The position numbers and the translations under genes are program-made. Of a stretch of DNA of 64,000 nucleotides, positions 8,505 to 17,154 are shown in pieces; position 1 is the stretch's first letter, and each line of letters opens with the position of its first letter. The notes under the pieces were generated by a model. It was not told the origin of the DNA and searched no databases. It saw nothing but the letters and a program-made list of their open reading frames with translations. The stretch spans positions 1 to 64,000 of the forward strand of contig NZ_JNLX01000182.1 in the NCBI RefSeq assembly GCF_000715495.1, in the 5' to 3' direction. The stretch is from Hymenobacter sp. IS2118 (GTDB lineage: Bacteria > Bacteroidota > Bacteroidia > Cytophagales > Hymenobacteraceae).

Positions 8505-9431
8505 CTACCAGAGCTTCTTCAAGTCCTCGGCCAGCTGCTGGCTGAATGCTTTGCTGGCGGCCTTTTGCAGGTGGTTACCATCGGTGGTGGCGTAGGGCTG
8601 CGCGCTGTAATCGAGGTACGGCACCGCCGAAGTAGCCGCCAGCCGCCGCATAAGCTGGTCGAAACCGGGCTGGTAGGTTTGCTCCAGTTGGAGCAGGCCG
8701 GGCCCCACCGGCAGGCGCACCACGTACACCCGGCCGTGCTGCTTCAGGAGCTGAATGGTTTGGCGCAGGGCCTGCAACCGGCCCGCCGAGAGGTGCTGCG
8801 CGGCGGCCAGGCGGCGGTAATCCAGCAGCTTGCGGGCGGTGCGGGCCCGTACCTGGGCACTGTCGGTGCCGATGTTCACTTCCAGCCAGCCGTCGGGGTG
8901 CAGGCGCTCGGTGGCAGTGGCATAGTCCAGTAGCAGGCGGTAGAGCGGTTTGGTCTGGAAGCGGGCCAGGTACGCCAGATTGGGATTTTGGCTCACCTCG
9001 TCGAGCTGACCGATGAAGGAATTATCTTCCGGGAAGGCACCTTCCGGGCCGGTCAGGGACAAGGACCACGGGTCGACGGCCACGATGAAAAGGCCATTTT
9101 TAGCATCGGGACGAAGCTTGAGCGTGATGCTGCGCAAATAAGCGGGGCCGTAGGGCGAGTGCGTGAGCGTGAAAGCATAATTCAGCAGCGGGCCCTCAAA
9201 CCTACTGCCCAGTCCGGCTGCCAGCACGGCGGGCTGAATGCCCTGCGCAGCCCGCGATGTGCCAACGATGAGCCCGCCGGCCGGAGGGCTGGTAAAGCGG
9301 CCGTAAAACGCATCGACGCGCCCTCCCAGTACCACTGGCCCCAGCAAAAGCAGGCCCACGCCGCTCACCACCACCAGCAGCAGCAGGCGGAAAATCAGGC
9401 GCCATCCGGCAGGTGAGAGCGAGGGTTTCAG
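8505..9431 (-). CDS. SGNH-hydrolase-like membrane protein, partner of the MBOAT gene
   Basis: Membrane-anchored SGNH-superfamily protein (DltD/AlgX-like in role), probably helping transfer acyl groups to an exported polymer with the MBOAT protein encoded just upstream. The core shows an N-terminal transmembrane helix at about 10-37, a block I nucleophile in IVGTSR (Ser59) and a block V DGNH (about 284-287), which together give a Ser/Asp/His triad. The start is unclear. The frame stays open into the MBOAT gene, but the plausible protein start is a CTG at 9429-9431 overlapping the MBOAT stop. The nearest ATG (9593) and an in-frame GTG lie far upstream inside the MBOAT gene, and downstream GTGs would truncate the helix. 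Confidence 0.75.
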   Translation of the reverse strand: MKPSLSPAGWRLIFRLLLLVVVSGVGLLLLGPVVLGGRVDAFYGRFTSPPAGGLIVGTSRAAQGIQPAVLAAGLGSRFEGPLLNYAFTLTHSPYGPAYLRSITLKLRPDAKNGLFIVAVDPWSLSLTGPEGAFPEDNSFIGQLDEVSQNPNLAYLARFQTKPLYRLLLDYATATERLHPDGWLEVNIGTDSAQVRARTARKLLDYRRLAAAQHLSAGRLQALRQTIQLLKQHGRVYVVRLPVGPGLLQLEQTYQPGFDQLMRRLAATSAVPYLDYSAQPYATTDGNHLQKAASKAFSQQLAEDLKKLW

Positions 9432-10900
9432 AACTGAAAGTAGATAAAGGAGGTGCTGTTGAAAACGCCCAGGTACAGCGTCAGGAGCGCGAGGGCCGCG
9501 TAGCCGGTCCAGCGCACGCCAAACGGCTGCGCGGCCACCCACGCCTGCAGGCTGCGGTGGCGGCCAAAGTACTCCACCCCCAGCATCAGGCAAACGGCGA
9601 AGGCTACGATTGCCAGCTCGGGGCGGTAGTGCTGCGAAAAGTCCAGCAGCAGCGTGGCCACCTGCCGCCCGTCGAGGCCGCCCCAGCCGCTGCCCAGGTG
9701 CTGGCTGATGAACACGGCATCAGCCAACGAATTGGCCCGGAAAAACACCCAGGCATACGCCACCAGCCCAAACGTGACCCCGACGCCCAGCACCCGCCGC
9801 AAGCCCGGCCGGGCCGCCAGCCCCGTAAGTTGGGCCAGCCACTCGCGAGCCGGCCGCGCCCAGATGCTAGCCACCAGATACAGGCCGTGCAAGCCACCCC
9901 AGACCAGAAACGTCCAGTTGGCGCCGTGCCAGAGGCCACTGATGAGAAAAACGGCCATCAGGTTGCCGTAGGCCCGGACCGGCGCCACGCGGCTGCCGCC
10001 CAGCGGAATGTACACGTAGTCGCGGAACCAGCCCGAGAGCGAAATATGCCAGCGCCGCCAGAATTCCGGCACCGAGGCCGACAAGTAAGGCTGCCGGAAA
10101 TTGAGGTTAAAATCGAAGCCCAGCACGCGGGCCGCGCCACGGGCCATGTCGGTGTAGCCCGAAAAGTCGCCGTAAATCTGGAAGGTGAAGGCCAGCGTGG
10201 CCAGCAGCAGCACCGGGCCCTCGGGGTGTTCGCGCGGATTGTTGAACACCGGGTTGACCAGCAGCGCCAGCCGGTCGGCCACCACCACTTTCTTGAACAA
10301 GCCCCAGGCCATCAGGCGCAGGCCGCTCACCACCCGGCCGTAATCGAAGGGATGCGTGCGGCGGAACTGGGGCAGCATGTGGGTGCCGCGCTCAATAGGC
10401 CCGGCCACAAGCTGCGGAAAGAACGCCACGAACAGCGCAAACCGACCCAGATTCCGCTCGGCCTCCAGACGGCCCTGGTACACATCAATAATATAGCCCA
10501 CCGACTGGAACGTGTAGAACGACACGCCCACCGGCAGCAGCAGCTCGAACGCCGGCAGCACCGTGGCCGGCAAATCCAGGGTCCCGGCCACTTGCACGGC
10601 CGTATCCCGAAAGAAATTGAAGTACTTGAAAACGAACAGCGTACCCAGGTTGCTCACCAGGCTCAGGTAGAGGTAGGGCCGGCGGGCCTGCTTGCTGGGC
10701 AACTGGCTCATGCGGTAGCCGCTGTAGTAGTCGACCAGCGTGGTGGCCAGCAGCAGCAGCGCGTAGGCCGCCCGCCAGCTCATGTAGAAATAGTAGCTGG
10801 CCAGCAGCAGCAGAGCGCCGCGCCAGCGCGGCGCCAGGCCATAATAAAGCCCGACGATTATCGGGAAGAACACCAGAAAATGAAGGGAATTGAATAGCAT
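9428..10900 (-). CDS. MBOAT-family O-acyltransferase (AlgI-like)
   Basis: Polytopic membrane-bound O-acyltransferase of 490 aa. AlgI/DltB-type enzymes carry acyl groups across the membrane for transfer to exported polysaccharide. The start is the ATG at 10898-10900 (MLFNSLHFLVFF), matching the usual AlgI-type N-terminus; an ATG at 10951 and a longer frame precede it. Family motifs: FPQLVAGPIER (161-171), FWRRWHISLSGWFRDYVYIP with His285, and the catalytic histidine in SGLWHGANW (His325). The stop overlaps the start region of the SGNH-like gene, so the two are translationally coupled. The acceptor polymer is unknown. Confidence 0.92.
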   Translation of the reverse strand: MLFNSLHFLVFFPIIVGLYYGLAPRWRGALLLLASYYFYMSWRAAYALLLLATTLVDYYSGYRMSQLPSKQARRPYLYLSLVSNLGTLFVFKYFNFFRDTAVQVAGTLDLPATVLPAFELLLPVGVSFYTFQSVGYIIDVYQGRLEAERNLGRFALFVAFFPQLVAGPIERGTHMLPQFRRTHPFDYGRVVSGLRLMAWGLFKKVVVADRLALLVNPVFNNPREHPEGPVLLLATLAFTFQIYGDFSGYTDMARGAARVLGFDFNLNFRQPYLSASVPEFWRRWHISLSGWFRDYVYIPLGGSRVAPVRAYGNLMAVFLISGLWHGANWTFLVWGGLHGLYLVASIWARPAREWLAQLTGLAARPGLRRVLGVGVTFGLVAYAWVFFRANSLADAVFISQHLGSGWGGLDGRQVATLLLDFSQHYRPELAIVAFAVCLMLGVEYFGRHRSLQAWVAAQPFGVRWTGYAALALLTLYLGVFNSTSFIYFQF

Positions 10901-10989
10901 TCGAACGCGCGGAAGCAGCTCCGGGGGCCAAAGGTCGGGAGTAAGGGCCATTTCCGGGCTGGAATTAAGCAACCGACTTTCCGACGAGT

Positions 10990-11092
10990 TTTCTCGCAGA
11001 GGTTCGCGGAGGTAAAACGCAGAGGTCCGCAGAGATTGCTGTCTGTCCTCCGCGAACCTCTGCGTTTTACCTCTGCGAACCTCTGCGAGAAA
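10990..11092. repeat. Long inverted repeat, GCAGAGG family
   Basis: Two 45-base arms (10990-11034 and 11048-11092) form a nearly perfect hairpin with a 13-base loop. Each arm is built from repeated CGCAGAGGTTCGC(A/G)GAGG-like units. A second member of the family lies at 17024-17126. It sits between the divergent MBOAT and pseB genes, upstream of the pseB promoter. Confidence 0.9.
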
Positions 11093-11147
11093 CAACCGTG
11101 CATAAGTCCTATCAGTGTATCGGCCGCCTCGTAGCCCCACATTCCAC

Positions 11148-11155
11148 TACTTTTG
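11148..11155 (+). promoter_or_regulatory. Candidate promoter of pseB
   Basis: TACTTTTG matches the Bacteroidota TAnnTTTG box and lies 27 bases before the pseB start codon. Confidence 0.55.
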
Positions 11156-11182
11156 CAGTCCTGTTTCGGCTTTTCTATTTTC

Positions 11183-12202
11183 ATGGCGCTCGACCTCAAC
11201 CACAAATCCATCCTCGTTACCGGCGGCACCGGCTCCTTCGGCAAGCAATTCGTCCGCACGGTTTTCGAGAAATTCCCAGAGGTAAAACGCCTCGTAGTGT
11301 TCTCGCGCGACGAGCTGAAGCAGTACGAAATGAGCCAGGAGTTCAGCCCCGCCAACTACCCGGCCATCCGCTATTTCATTGGCGATGTGCGCGATGAGCA
11401 GCGCCTGCACCGGGCCTGCGAGGGCATCGACATCGTGATTCACGCCGCTGCCCTCAAGCAGGTGCCCGCCGCCGAGTACAACCCGATGGAGTGCATCAAA
11501 ACCAATATTTTTGGGGCCGAAAACGTCATTAATGCCGCTCTGGATTGCGGCGTGAAGGAAGTGGTGGCCCTGAGTACCGACAAAGCTGCGGCGCCCATCA
11601 ACCTCTACGGCGCCACCAAGCTGTGCTCCGACAAGCTGTTTGTGGCGGCCAACAACATGAAAGGCAAGCGCGACCTGCGCTTTTCGGTGGTGCGCTACGG
11701 CAACGTAATTGGCTCGCGCGGCTCGGTGGTGCCGTTTTTTATGCAGCAGCGCAGCACCGGCGTGCTCCCCATCACCCACCCCGACATGACGCGCTTCAAC
11801 ATTTCGCTCGAAGAAGGCGTCGATTTGGTGCTTTATGCGCTGGAGCATTCCTGGGGCGGGGAGATTTTCGTCCCCAAAATCCCGAGCTACAAAATCACGG
11901 AAGTGGCCCGCGCCATCGGCCCGGACTGCGAACAAAAGATTGTGGGCATCCGCCCCGGCGAGAAGCTGCACGAGGCCATGATTACCGAAACCGACGCCCT
12001 GAGCACCGTCGAGCTGGACCGCTACTACGTCATCCTGCCATCGATGCCGACCTGGGACGTGGACAAATTCATTCAGCACTTCAACGGCAAGCGCGTGCCG
12101 CTGGGCTTCCAGTACGACTCGGCCAACAACGAAGAATGGCTGAATGCCGAGCAGATTCGCGAGGAAATCCGCCGACATGTCGATGCCGATTTCCAAGCAT
12201 AA
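11183..12202 (+). CDS. pseB: UDP-N-acetylglucosamine 4,6-dehydratase (inverting), PseB
   Basis: First enzyme of pseudaminic acid synthesis. It converts UDP-GlcNAc to the 4-keto-6-deoxy-L-arabino sugar through 4,6-dehydration with C5 inversion, using bound NADP. Length is 339 aa from the ATG at 11183; an upstream ATG at 11153 falls inside the promoter box. Visible features: Rossmann motif TGGTGSFG (13-20), the subfamily signature FSRDELKQYEM (40-50), and the catalytic set Asp133-Lys134 in STDKA with Tyr142/Lys146 in NLYGATKL. It opens the nonulosonate cluster and is followed 75 bases later by pseC. Confidence 0.95.
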   Translation: MALDLNHKSILVTGGTGSFGKQFVRTVFEKFPEVKRLVVFSRDELKQYEMSQEFSPANYPAIRYFIGDVRDEQRLHRACEGIDIVIHAAALKQVPAAEYNPMECIKTNIFGAENVINAALDCGVKEVVALSTDKAAAPINLYGATKLCSDKLFVAANNMKGKRDLRFSVVRYGNVIGSRGSVVPFFMQQRSTGVLPITHPDMTRFNISLEEGVDLVLYALEHSWGGEIFVPKIPSYKITEVARAIGPDCEQKIVGIRPGEKLHEAMITETDALSTVELDRYYVILPSMPTWDVDKFIQHFNGKRVPLGFQYDSANNEEWLNAEQIREEIRRHVDADFQA

Positions 12203-12209
12203 TTTTTTC

Positions 12210-12290
12210 AAGCTATTTAGCTGACATCTGTTGGCTAATAGCTGTTTTCAAGTAACAAGCTAACAGCTACCAGCCAATGGCTAACAGCTT
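12210..12290. repeat. Imperfect inverted repeat (AGCTGTTAGC family) spanning the pseC start
   Basis: Arms 12210-12246 and 12254-12290 are imperfect reverse complements built from TAGCTGTTAGC-like units. The right arm includes the pseC start codon at 12277, so folding would occlude translation initiation. Relatives lie at 58853-58942 and, more degenerate, around 33775-33860 and 40087-40160. Confidence 0.6.
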
Positions 12291-13467
12291 ATCAATTCCC
12301 ACCCGCCCCCTGCCCTACGGCCGCCAGCATATCACCGACGCTGATATTGCGGCGGTCACAGCCGCCCTGCAAAGTGATTACCTGACCCAGGGCCCGATAG
12401 TGGCCGAGTTCGAAAAGCAGTTTGCGGCCTACGTGGGCGCCCAATACGCCGTGGCCGTGAGCAACGGCACGGCTGCCCTGCACCTGTGCGCCCTGGCGCT
12501 CGATGTACAGCCCGGCCAGCGCGTTATCACCACGCCGCTCACATTTGCGGCCTCGGCCAACTGCGTGCGCTACTGCGGCGGCGAAGTGCACTTTGCCGAC
12601 ATTGACCCGGCCACGGGTCTGATTGATTTGGCCAAGGTTCGGGCCTTGCTCGAAACCCGCCCGAAGGGTTATTTTACGGGGCTGATTCCGGTGGATTTTG
12701 CCGGGCTGGCCGTGGATTTGGAAGCCGCCCGAACTCTGGCCGACGAGTTTGGTCTTTGGGTTATTGAGGATTCCTGCCATTCCCCCGGCGGTTTTTTCCT
12801 CGACTCCCAGGGCCGGGAGCAGCAGTGCGGCAACGGCAGCTTTGCCGATTTGGCCATCTTCAGCTTCCACCCCGTGAAGCATATTGCCACCGGCGAGGGC
12901 GGCATGATTACCACCAACGACGAGCGACTGTTTCAGCGCCTGCTGCGCCTGCGCACCCACGGCATCACCCGCGACCCGGCCGACCTGCTGCGCGAGGCCG
13001 ACGGCGGCTGGTACATGGAAATGCAGGAGCTGGGCTACAACTACCGCCTGGCCGACCTCAACTGCGCCCTCGGCCTGAGCCAGCTCGCCCGCGCCGACCA
13101 AGGCCTGGCCCGGCGCCGCCAGCTGGCCGCCCGCTACGACGACGCCTTTGCCCAAACGCCCGGCGTAACGCCCCTCGCGCCCGGCCGCCCCGGCCACGCC
13201 TACCACCTCTACGTCATCCAGATAGCCGACCGCAAAGGTCTCTACGACTTCCTCAAAACCCGCCAGATTTTCGCGCAGGTGCACTACATTCCCGTGCACC
13301 GCATGCCGTATTACGAAGGACTAGGCTGGCGGGCCGGCGACTTCCCCGAAGCCGAAAAATACTACGCCCATTGCCTGAGCATTCCGCTCTTTCCCACCCT
13401 CACCGACGAGGAGCAGGACTATGTGGTGGCAAGCATCAACGAGTTTTCAACTCGAATCAAAAATTAA
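12277..13467 (+). CDS. pseC: UDP-4-keto-6-deoxy-sugar aminotransferase, PseC
   Basis: PLP-dependent DegT/DnrJ/EryC1 aminotransferase of 396 aa, second step of pseudaminic acid synthesis. It transfers an amino group from glutamate to C4 of the PseB product, giving UDP-4-amino-4,6-dideoxy-N-acetyl-beta-L-altrosamine. Lys201 in FSFHPVKHIATGEGG is the PLP lysine and matches PseC-type enzymes. Asp165 (VIEDSCH) should contact the pyridine nitrogen, and SNGTAALHL binds cofactor phosphate. The adjacent pseB supports assignment to the pseudaminic rather than another amino-sugar pathway. The last codons run into an AT-rich repeat. Confidence 0.94.
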   Translation: MANSLSIPTRPLPYGRQHITDADIAAVTAALQSDYLTQGPIVAEFEKQFAAYVGAQYAVAVSNGTAALHLCALALDVQPGQRVITTPLTFAASANCVRYCGGEVHFADIDPATGLIDLAKVRALLETRPKGYFTGLIPVDFAGLAVDLEAARTLADEFGLWVIEDSCHSPGGFFLDSQGREQQCGNGSFADLAIFSFHPVKHIATGEGGMITTNDERLFQRLLRLRTHGITRDPADLLREADGGWYMEMQELGYNYRLADLNCALGLSQLARADQGLARRRQLAARYDDAFAQTPGVTPLAPGRPGHAYHLYVIQIADRKGLYDFLKTRQIFAQVHYIPVHRMPYYEGLGWRAGDFPEAEKYYAHCLSIPLFPTLTDEEQDYVVASINEFSTRIKN

Positions 13468-13550
13468 AAATGAAGAATTAAAAACCCGGAATTGCACCTT
13501 ACGCACACTGGACCCACTCATTTTTAATTTTTAATTCTTAATTCTTAATT
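13459..13550. repeat. AT-rich inverted repeat between pseC and a methyltransferase gene
   Basis: Left arm 13459-13484 and right arm 13521-13550 are imperfect reverse complements made of TTTTTAATT/TTAATTCTTAATT units. It overlaps the pseC stop and the TTG start of the next gene. Similar AT-rich palindromes occur at 29375-29548 and 59602-59705. Confidence 0.65.
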
Positions 13551-14202
13551 GACTTTGCACACCCAACAAGAAGACTTCTGGTCCGGCGATTTTGGCCGCG
13601 AATACACCGACCGTAACTCCCGCCCGCTGGACGAGTGGAACGCGTTTTACCGCGGCATTTTCGGGCACACCAAGCTGGAGATGAACGCCGAATTCCTGGG
13701 CGACCTGCCCCGCGACGCCCGGATTCTGGAAGTGGGCTGCAATACCGGCATGCAGTTGGTGGGCCTGCAAGCCGCTGGCTTTGACAACCTCTACGGCGTC
13801 GAGCTTCAGCCCTACGCCGTGGAGAAAGCCCGCGAGTTTGTGCGCGGCGTGAACATCCTGCAAGGCAGCGGCTTCGACTTGCCCTTCAAAGACAACTACT
13901 TTGATGTGGTATGCACCAACGGCGTGCTCATTCACATTGCCCCGGCCGACTTGCCCCGCATCATGGCCGAGATGGTGCGCTGCTCGCGCCGCTACCTCAT
14001 GGGCTTCGAGTACTACGCGCCGGAAACCACGTCCATCCCCTACCGCGGCAACGAAGGCTTCCTCTGGAAAGCCAATTTCGCCCAGCTTTTCCTGGATAAT
14101 TTCCCGGAGTTGCGTTTAGTGAAACAGCAGCTGTACCCCTACGTGAACGAGGCCGAGCGCGGCAACCAGGACGTAATGTTTATGCTCGAAAAAACGGTCT
14201 GA
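13549..14202 (+). CDS. SAM-dependent methyltransferase, pseudaminic-acid-cluster type
   Basis: Class I methyltransferase of 217 aa with an ILEVGCNTGMQL SAM-binding motif at about residue 61 and the later motif FDVVCTNGVLIHI. It resembles the small methylases often found in pseudaminic acid loci; whether it methylates the sugar or a precursor is not known. The start is a TTG at 13549-13551 (MTLHTQQEDFWSGDFGREY), because no ATG lies in reach before the conserved N-terminus. Its stop overlaps the ATG of the following cytidylyltransferase gene, indicating translational coupling. Confidence 0.85.
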   Translation: MTLHTQQEDFWSGDFGREYTDRNSRPLDEWNAFYRGIFGHTKLEMNAEFLGDLPRDARILEVGCNTGMQLVGLQAAGFDNLYGVELQPYAVEKAREFVRGVNILQGSGFDLPFKDNYFDVVCTNGVLIHIAPADLPRIMAEMVRCSRRYLMGFEYYAPETTSIPYRGNEGFLWKANFAQLFLDNFPELRLVKQQLYPYVNEAERGNQDVMFMLEKTV

Positions 14203-14936
14203 TGCAGCGCGCCGGCATTATTTCGCAGGTGCGGATGGGCAGTACGCGGCTGCCGGGCAAGGTGCTGCTGCCCGCCGCCGGGCGGCCCCTGCTCGATTAC
14301 CACGTGGCCCGACTGCGCCAAAGCGGCCTGCCCGTGCTGCTGGCCACCACCACCGAGCCGGCCGACAATGAGCTGGCCGCCTACGCCGAAGCGCACGCCC
14401 TGCCCTGCCACCGGGGCAGCGAAACCGACGTACTGGCCCGCTACTTCGAAACGGCCCAGCGCTTCGGGCTCGATGCCATCGTGCGCGTCACCAGCGACTG
14501 CCCGCTCGTGGACGGCCACCTGATTGGGGCCGCCGTAGCCCGCTACCTGGCCGAGGACAACCCACTGGCATACCGCTCCAATGCCATCGTCCGCACCTTT
14601 CCGCGGGGGCTTGATTTTGAGATTTTTTCCATGCAAATGCTGGCCGAGGCCCACGCCAACGCCACGTCGCCCTACGAGCGGGAGCACGTCACGCCCTACC
14701 TCAAGGCCAACCCGGCCACGGCCGGCCGCGTGGTTTACCGCAACGAGGTGTGGCCGGGCGGCGATTTCAGCCGCTTCCGCATCACCCTGGACACGGCCGA
14801 AGACTACGCCGTGCTGCGCGCCCTGATTGAGCAGCACGGAGCGGCTGATTTGGGCGCCGCTGACCTGCTCAGCCTGTTGGCGGCCCACCCCGAAATCATG
14901 GCTCTGAACGCCCACATCGAGCAAAAAACCGCATGA
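14202..14936 (+). CDS. pseF: Cytidylyltransferase, SpsF/PseF-like (CMP-nonulosonate synthesis)
   Basis: Nucleotidyltransferase of the COG1861 (SpsF) and acylneuraminate cytidylyltransferase group, 244 aa. It would activate pseudaminic acid with CTP to give CMP-Pse, the donor for glycan assembly. The nucleotide-binding motif QVRMGSTRLPGKV is at residues 9-21. Metal and substrate motifs include VTSDCPLVD near 97-105, and FPRGLDFEIFS and YEREHVTPY in the second half. The pathway role is taken from the pseB/pseC/pseI context; the sequence alone says only SpsF-like. Start and stop overlap the neighbouring genes by 1 and 4 bases. Confidence 0.82.
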   Translation: MQRAGIISQVRMGSTRLPGKVLLPAAGRPLLDYHVARLRQSGLPVLLATTTEPADNELAAYAEAHALPCHRGSETDVLARYFETAQRFGLDAIVRVTSDCPLVDGHLIGAAVARYLAEDNPLAYRSNAIVRTFPRGLDFEIFSMQMLAEAHANATSPYEREHVTPYLKANPATAGRVVYRNEVWPGGDFSRFRITLDTAEDYAVLRALIEQHGAADLGAADLLSLLAAHPEIMALNAHIEQKTA

Positions 14937-15856
14937 CCTTGCCCGATTCCCTGCGCCTGAACACGTATGGTTTTTACGAAATCAGCGAAAAACCTGCGCC
15001 GGAAGCTTTGCAGAAATATTATGAGCAACGCTACTATCAGGAGGCGCTAACCACCTATACGTCAGTATATTCACCCGAAGAGCAGGAGCACTTTACTGGC
15101 ATGCTGCGCCTGCGTCACTGGGTGCTGGAAAATCTACCCACGGCAGCCGCAATTCCGGGCGAACCGCTACCCAAGGCCGCATCCTGCTCGCAGCGATTTC
15201 TTGATATTGGCTGCGGGGAAGGCTGGGCGCTGGCTTATTTCAAGCATCAGCAATGGGAAGTAACCGGCTTGGATTTCAGCAACTTCGCCCTCGCGCAGTT
15301 CCATCCCGATTTACTACCCCACCTGCGCACCGGCGACTTATTTGAGAGCCTGCGTCAGCTCGTGGCGGAAGGGCAGCGCTTCGAGATATTATGGCTGGAT
15401 AACGTGCTGGAGCACGTGCTGGAACCGGCCGAGCTGCTGCGCTTGTGCCGCCAGCTGGTGGCGCCGGGCGGAGCCCTATTGGTCGACGTGCCCAACGATT
15501 TTTCGGCCCTGCAACAGCATGCGCTCAGCACCGGAGCCATTGACCGCCCTTTCTGGGTGGTCCTGCCCGACCACCTCTCCTACTTTAATGCAAACGGCCT
15601 GCGCAACCTGGCCGAGGACACCGGCTGGCAGGTTGCCCGGCTGCTGGGCGACCACCCCATCGACTTCAACCTGCTCACTCCACACAGCAACTACGTGATG
15701 AACCGCGCAGTAGGTAAGGCGGCGCACCAGGCCCGCGTTGCGCAGGACAATTTCTTACTGCGTACGGCACCGTTGCCAGCCATTGCTACTTATTACGAAG
15801 CGCTAGCCGGTATGGGGATGGGCCGCAGCATTGTTGCATTTTTGCAGCCGGTTTAA
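14933..15856 (+). CDS. SAM-dependent methyltransferase in the glycan cluster
   Basis: Class I methyltransferase of 307 aa. The SAM motif FLDIGCGEGWALA is near residue 90, with DNVLEHVLEP as the post-II motif and a GGALLVDVPNDF strand after it, the order seen in methyltransferase domain 23 proteins that modify sugars. The N-terminal 85 residues (YEQRYYQEALTTYTSVYS region) are unassigned. The ATG overlaps the upstream cytidylyltransferase stop by 4 bases (ATGA), so it is the last gene of the tightly packed pse block. Substrate unknown. Confidence 0.82.
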   Translation: MTLPDSLRLNTYGFYEISEKPAPEALQKYYEQRYYQEALTTYTSVYSPEEQEHFTGMLRLRHWVLENLPTAAAIPGEPLPKAASCSQRFLDIGCGEGWALAYFKHQQWEVTGLDFSNFALAQFHPDLLPHLRTGDLFESLRQLVAEGQRFEILWLDNVLEHVLEPAELLRLCRQLVAPGGALLVDVPNDFSALQQHALSTGAIDRPFWVVLPDHLSYFNANGLRNLAEDTGWQVARLLGDHPIDFNLLTPHSNYVMNRAVGKAAHQARVAQDNFLLRTAPLPAIATYYEALAGMGMGRSIVAFLQPV

Positions 15857-16207
15857 AGTAGTGAGCCATGAGCTACAAGCTGCAATTCACAAGCTTTACT
15901 TTTGATTATCAATTGGTTGCCAGCCATCCAATGTATGTTTACTTTTGGCTGACTTCTTAAACAGGACTTACGCCCTCAGCCGCTGGCGCGCCTTTGACGC
16001 GTGGCTTGCTGGCTTGGCGTTTCCAAACGCCTCCGTTCGCCCCGGCTGGTCTCTTTGGCCCCGCGCGTCAGAGACGCGGAACCAGTGGGCAACGCGTCGG
16101 AGACGCGCGCCAGCGGCTGAGTGCGTAAGGCCTATCAAAGTAGCTAGGTAGCGCTTGATGCCCTTCAACAACTGCCTGCCTAACCTCATCAACCACTAAC
16201 CACCACT
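15857..16207. other. Non-coding gap with a long palindrome
   Basis: About 350 bases between two methyltransferase genes. Most is taken up by the inverted repeat listed separately (15967-16129) and shorter nested palindromes. No convincing open frame, tRNA or terminator is seen. Confidence 0.6.
15967..16129. repeat. GC-rich inverted repeat with nested palindromes
   Basis: Arms 15967-16001 and 16093-16129 are near-perfect reverse complements with core CTCAGCCGCTGGCGCGC. The loop itself contains smaller palindromes such as GGCGTTTCCAAACGCC. It looks like a REP-type or miniature element without coding capacity. Confidence 0.8.
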
Positions 16208-16951
16208 ATGTCCGCTATTTCCGTGCTCAGCGGGGCCTCGGCGCCCGAGCAGACCCGCCGCGAAGGCTTTGCCCAGACCCTGCGCGAGTCGCCCATTCCC
16301 AACGCCGAGCTGCTCAACAACCTGGGCCTGTATTTGAACCGCCAGACGTTTTCGCGGCTGCTGTTTTTCACCGAGCTCTACCAGCAAATTATCCCGGTGC
16401 ACGGCGTGGCAATGGAGTTTGGCGTGCGCTGGGGCCAGAACCTGGCGCTGATGCACGCGCTACGCGGCATCTATGAGCCGTTTAACTACAACCGCAAAAT
16501 CATTGGGTTCGACACCTTTGGCGGCTTCCCGTCCGTCGATGCCAAGGACGGCGACCGGGTGAAAGCCGGCGACTACGGCGTGACGCCCGAGTACCAGGAG
16601 TACCTCACCCAAATTCTGGCGCTGCACGAAGCGGACAGTCCCATTCCGCACAAGCGCAAGTTTGAGCTAGTGGCCGGCGACGCCTCCGAAACCGTCCCGC
16701 GCTACCTGCGCGACCATCCCGAAACGGTCATCGCCTTCGCGTATTTCGACTTCGACATCTACGCCCCTACCAAAGCCTGCCTCGAAGCCATTCGCCCCCG
16801 CCTCACCAAAGGTGCCATCGTGGCCTTCGATGAGTTGAACTGCCCGGAATTTCCCGGCGAAACCCTGGCATTTGATGAGGTATTTGGCGTGGCCAATTAT
16901 GCCCTGCGCCGCAGCCCGTTGAATCCGCTGATTTCGTATCTGGTGGTGTAG
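16208..16951 (+). CDS. TylF/MycF-like SAM-dependent O-methyltransferase
   Basis: A 247-aa protein resembling the TylF/MycF family of metal-dependent sugar O-methyltransferases. Features: VAMEFGVRWGQNLALM near residue 65 as the SAM site, IIGFDTFGGFPSVDAKDGD near 98-116, and an acidic metal-site candidate in AYFDFDIYAPTK followed by GAIVAFDELNCPEFPGET. It is isolated by palindromes on both sides but is co-directional with the cluster. It probably decorates a cluster sugar. Confidence 0.8.
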   Translation: MSAISVLSGASAPEQTRREGFAQTLRESPIPNAELLNNLGLYLNRQTFSRLLFFTELYQQIIPVHGVAMEFGVRWGQNLALMHALRGIYEPFNYNRKIIGFDTFGGFPSVDAKDGDRVKAGDYGVTPEYQEYLTQILALHEADSPIPHKRKFELVAGDASETVPRYLRDHPETVIAFAYFDFDIYAPTKACLEAIRPRLTKGAIVAFDELNCPEFPGETLAFDEVFGVANYALRRSPLNPLISYLVV

Positions 16952-17023
16952 AAACGCGCTTTGGCGCATAGAGTCGCATTATTTCCACTATCAGAACTTT
17001 AGAACTGCTTCCTAATAACCATA

Positions 17024-17126
17024 TTCCCCGCAGAGTTGCGCAGAGGTTAAATCGCGGAGGTTCGCAGAGCCGACCGTAAAATTCTGCGAACCTCTGCGAT
17101 TTAACCTCTGCGCAACTCTGCGGGAA
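17024..17126. repeat. Long inverted repeat, GCAGAGG family (second copy)
   Basis: Arms 17024-17068 and 17083-17126, nearly perfect reverse complements with a 14-base loop. Same unit (GCAGAGG, TTCGCAGAG) as 10990-11092 but a different middle. It sits 28 bases before the next gene. Confidence 0.88.
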
Positions 17127-17154
17127 ACACTCGTACAATGGCCCCACGTAAGTC

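Noticed and set aside
9413..10897. A 494-codon plus-strand frame opposite the MBOAT gene
   Set aside because: Composition is Gln/His/Arg-rich, as expected from the complement of a hydrophobic membrane protein.
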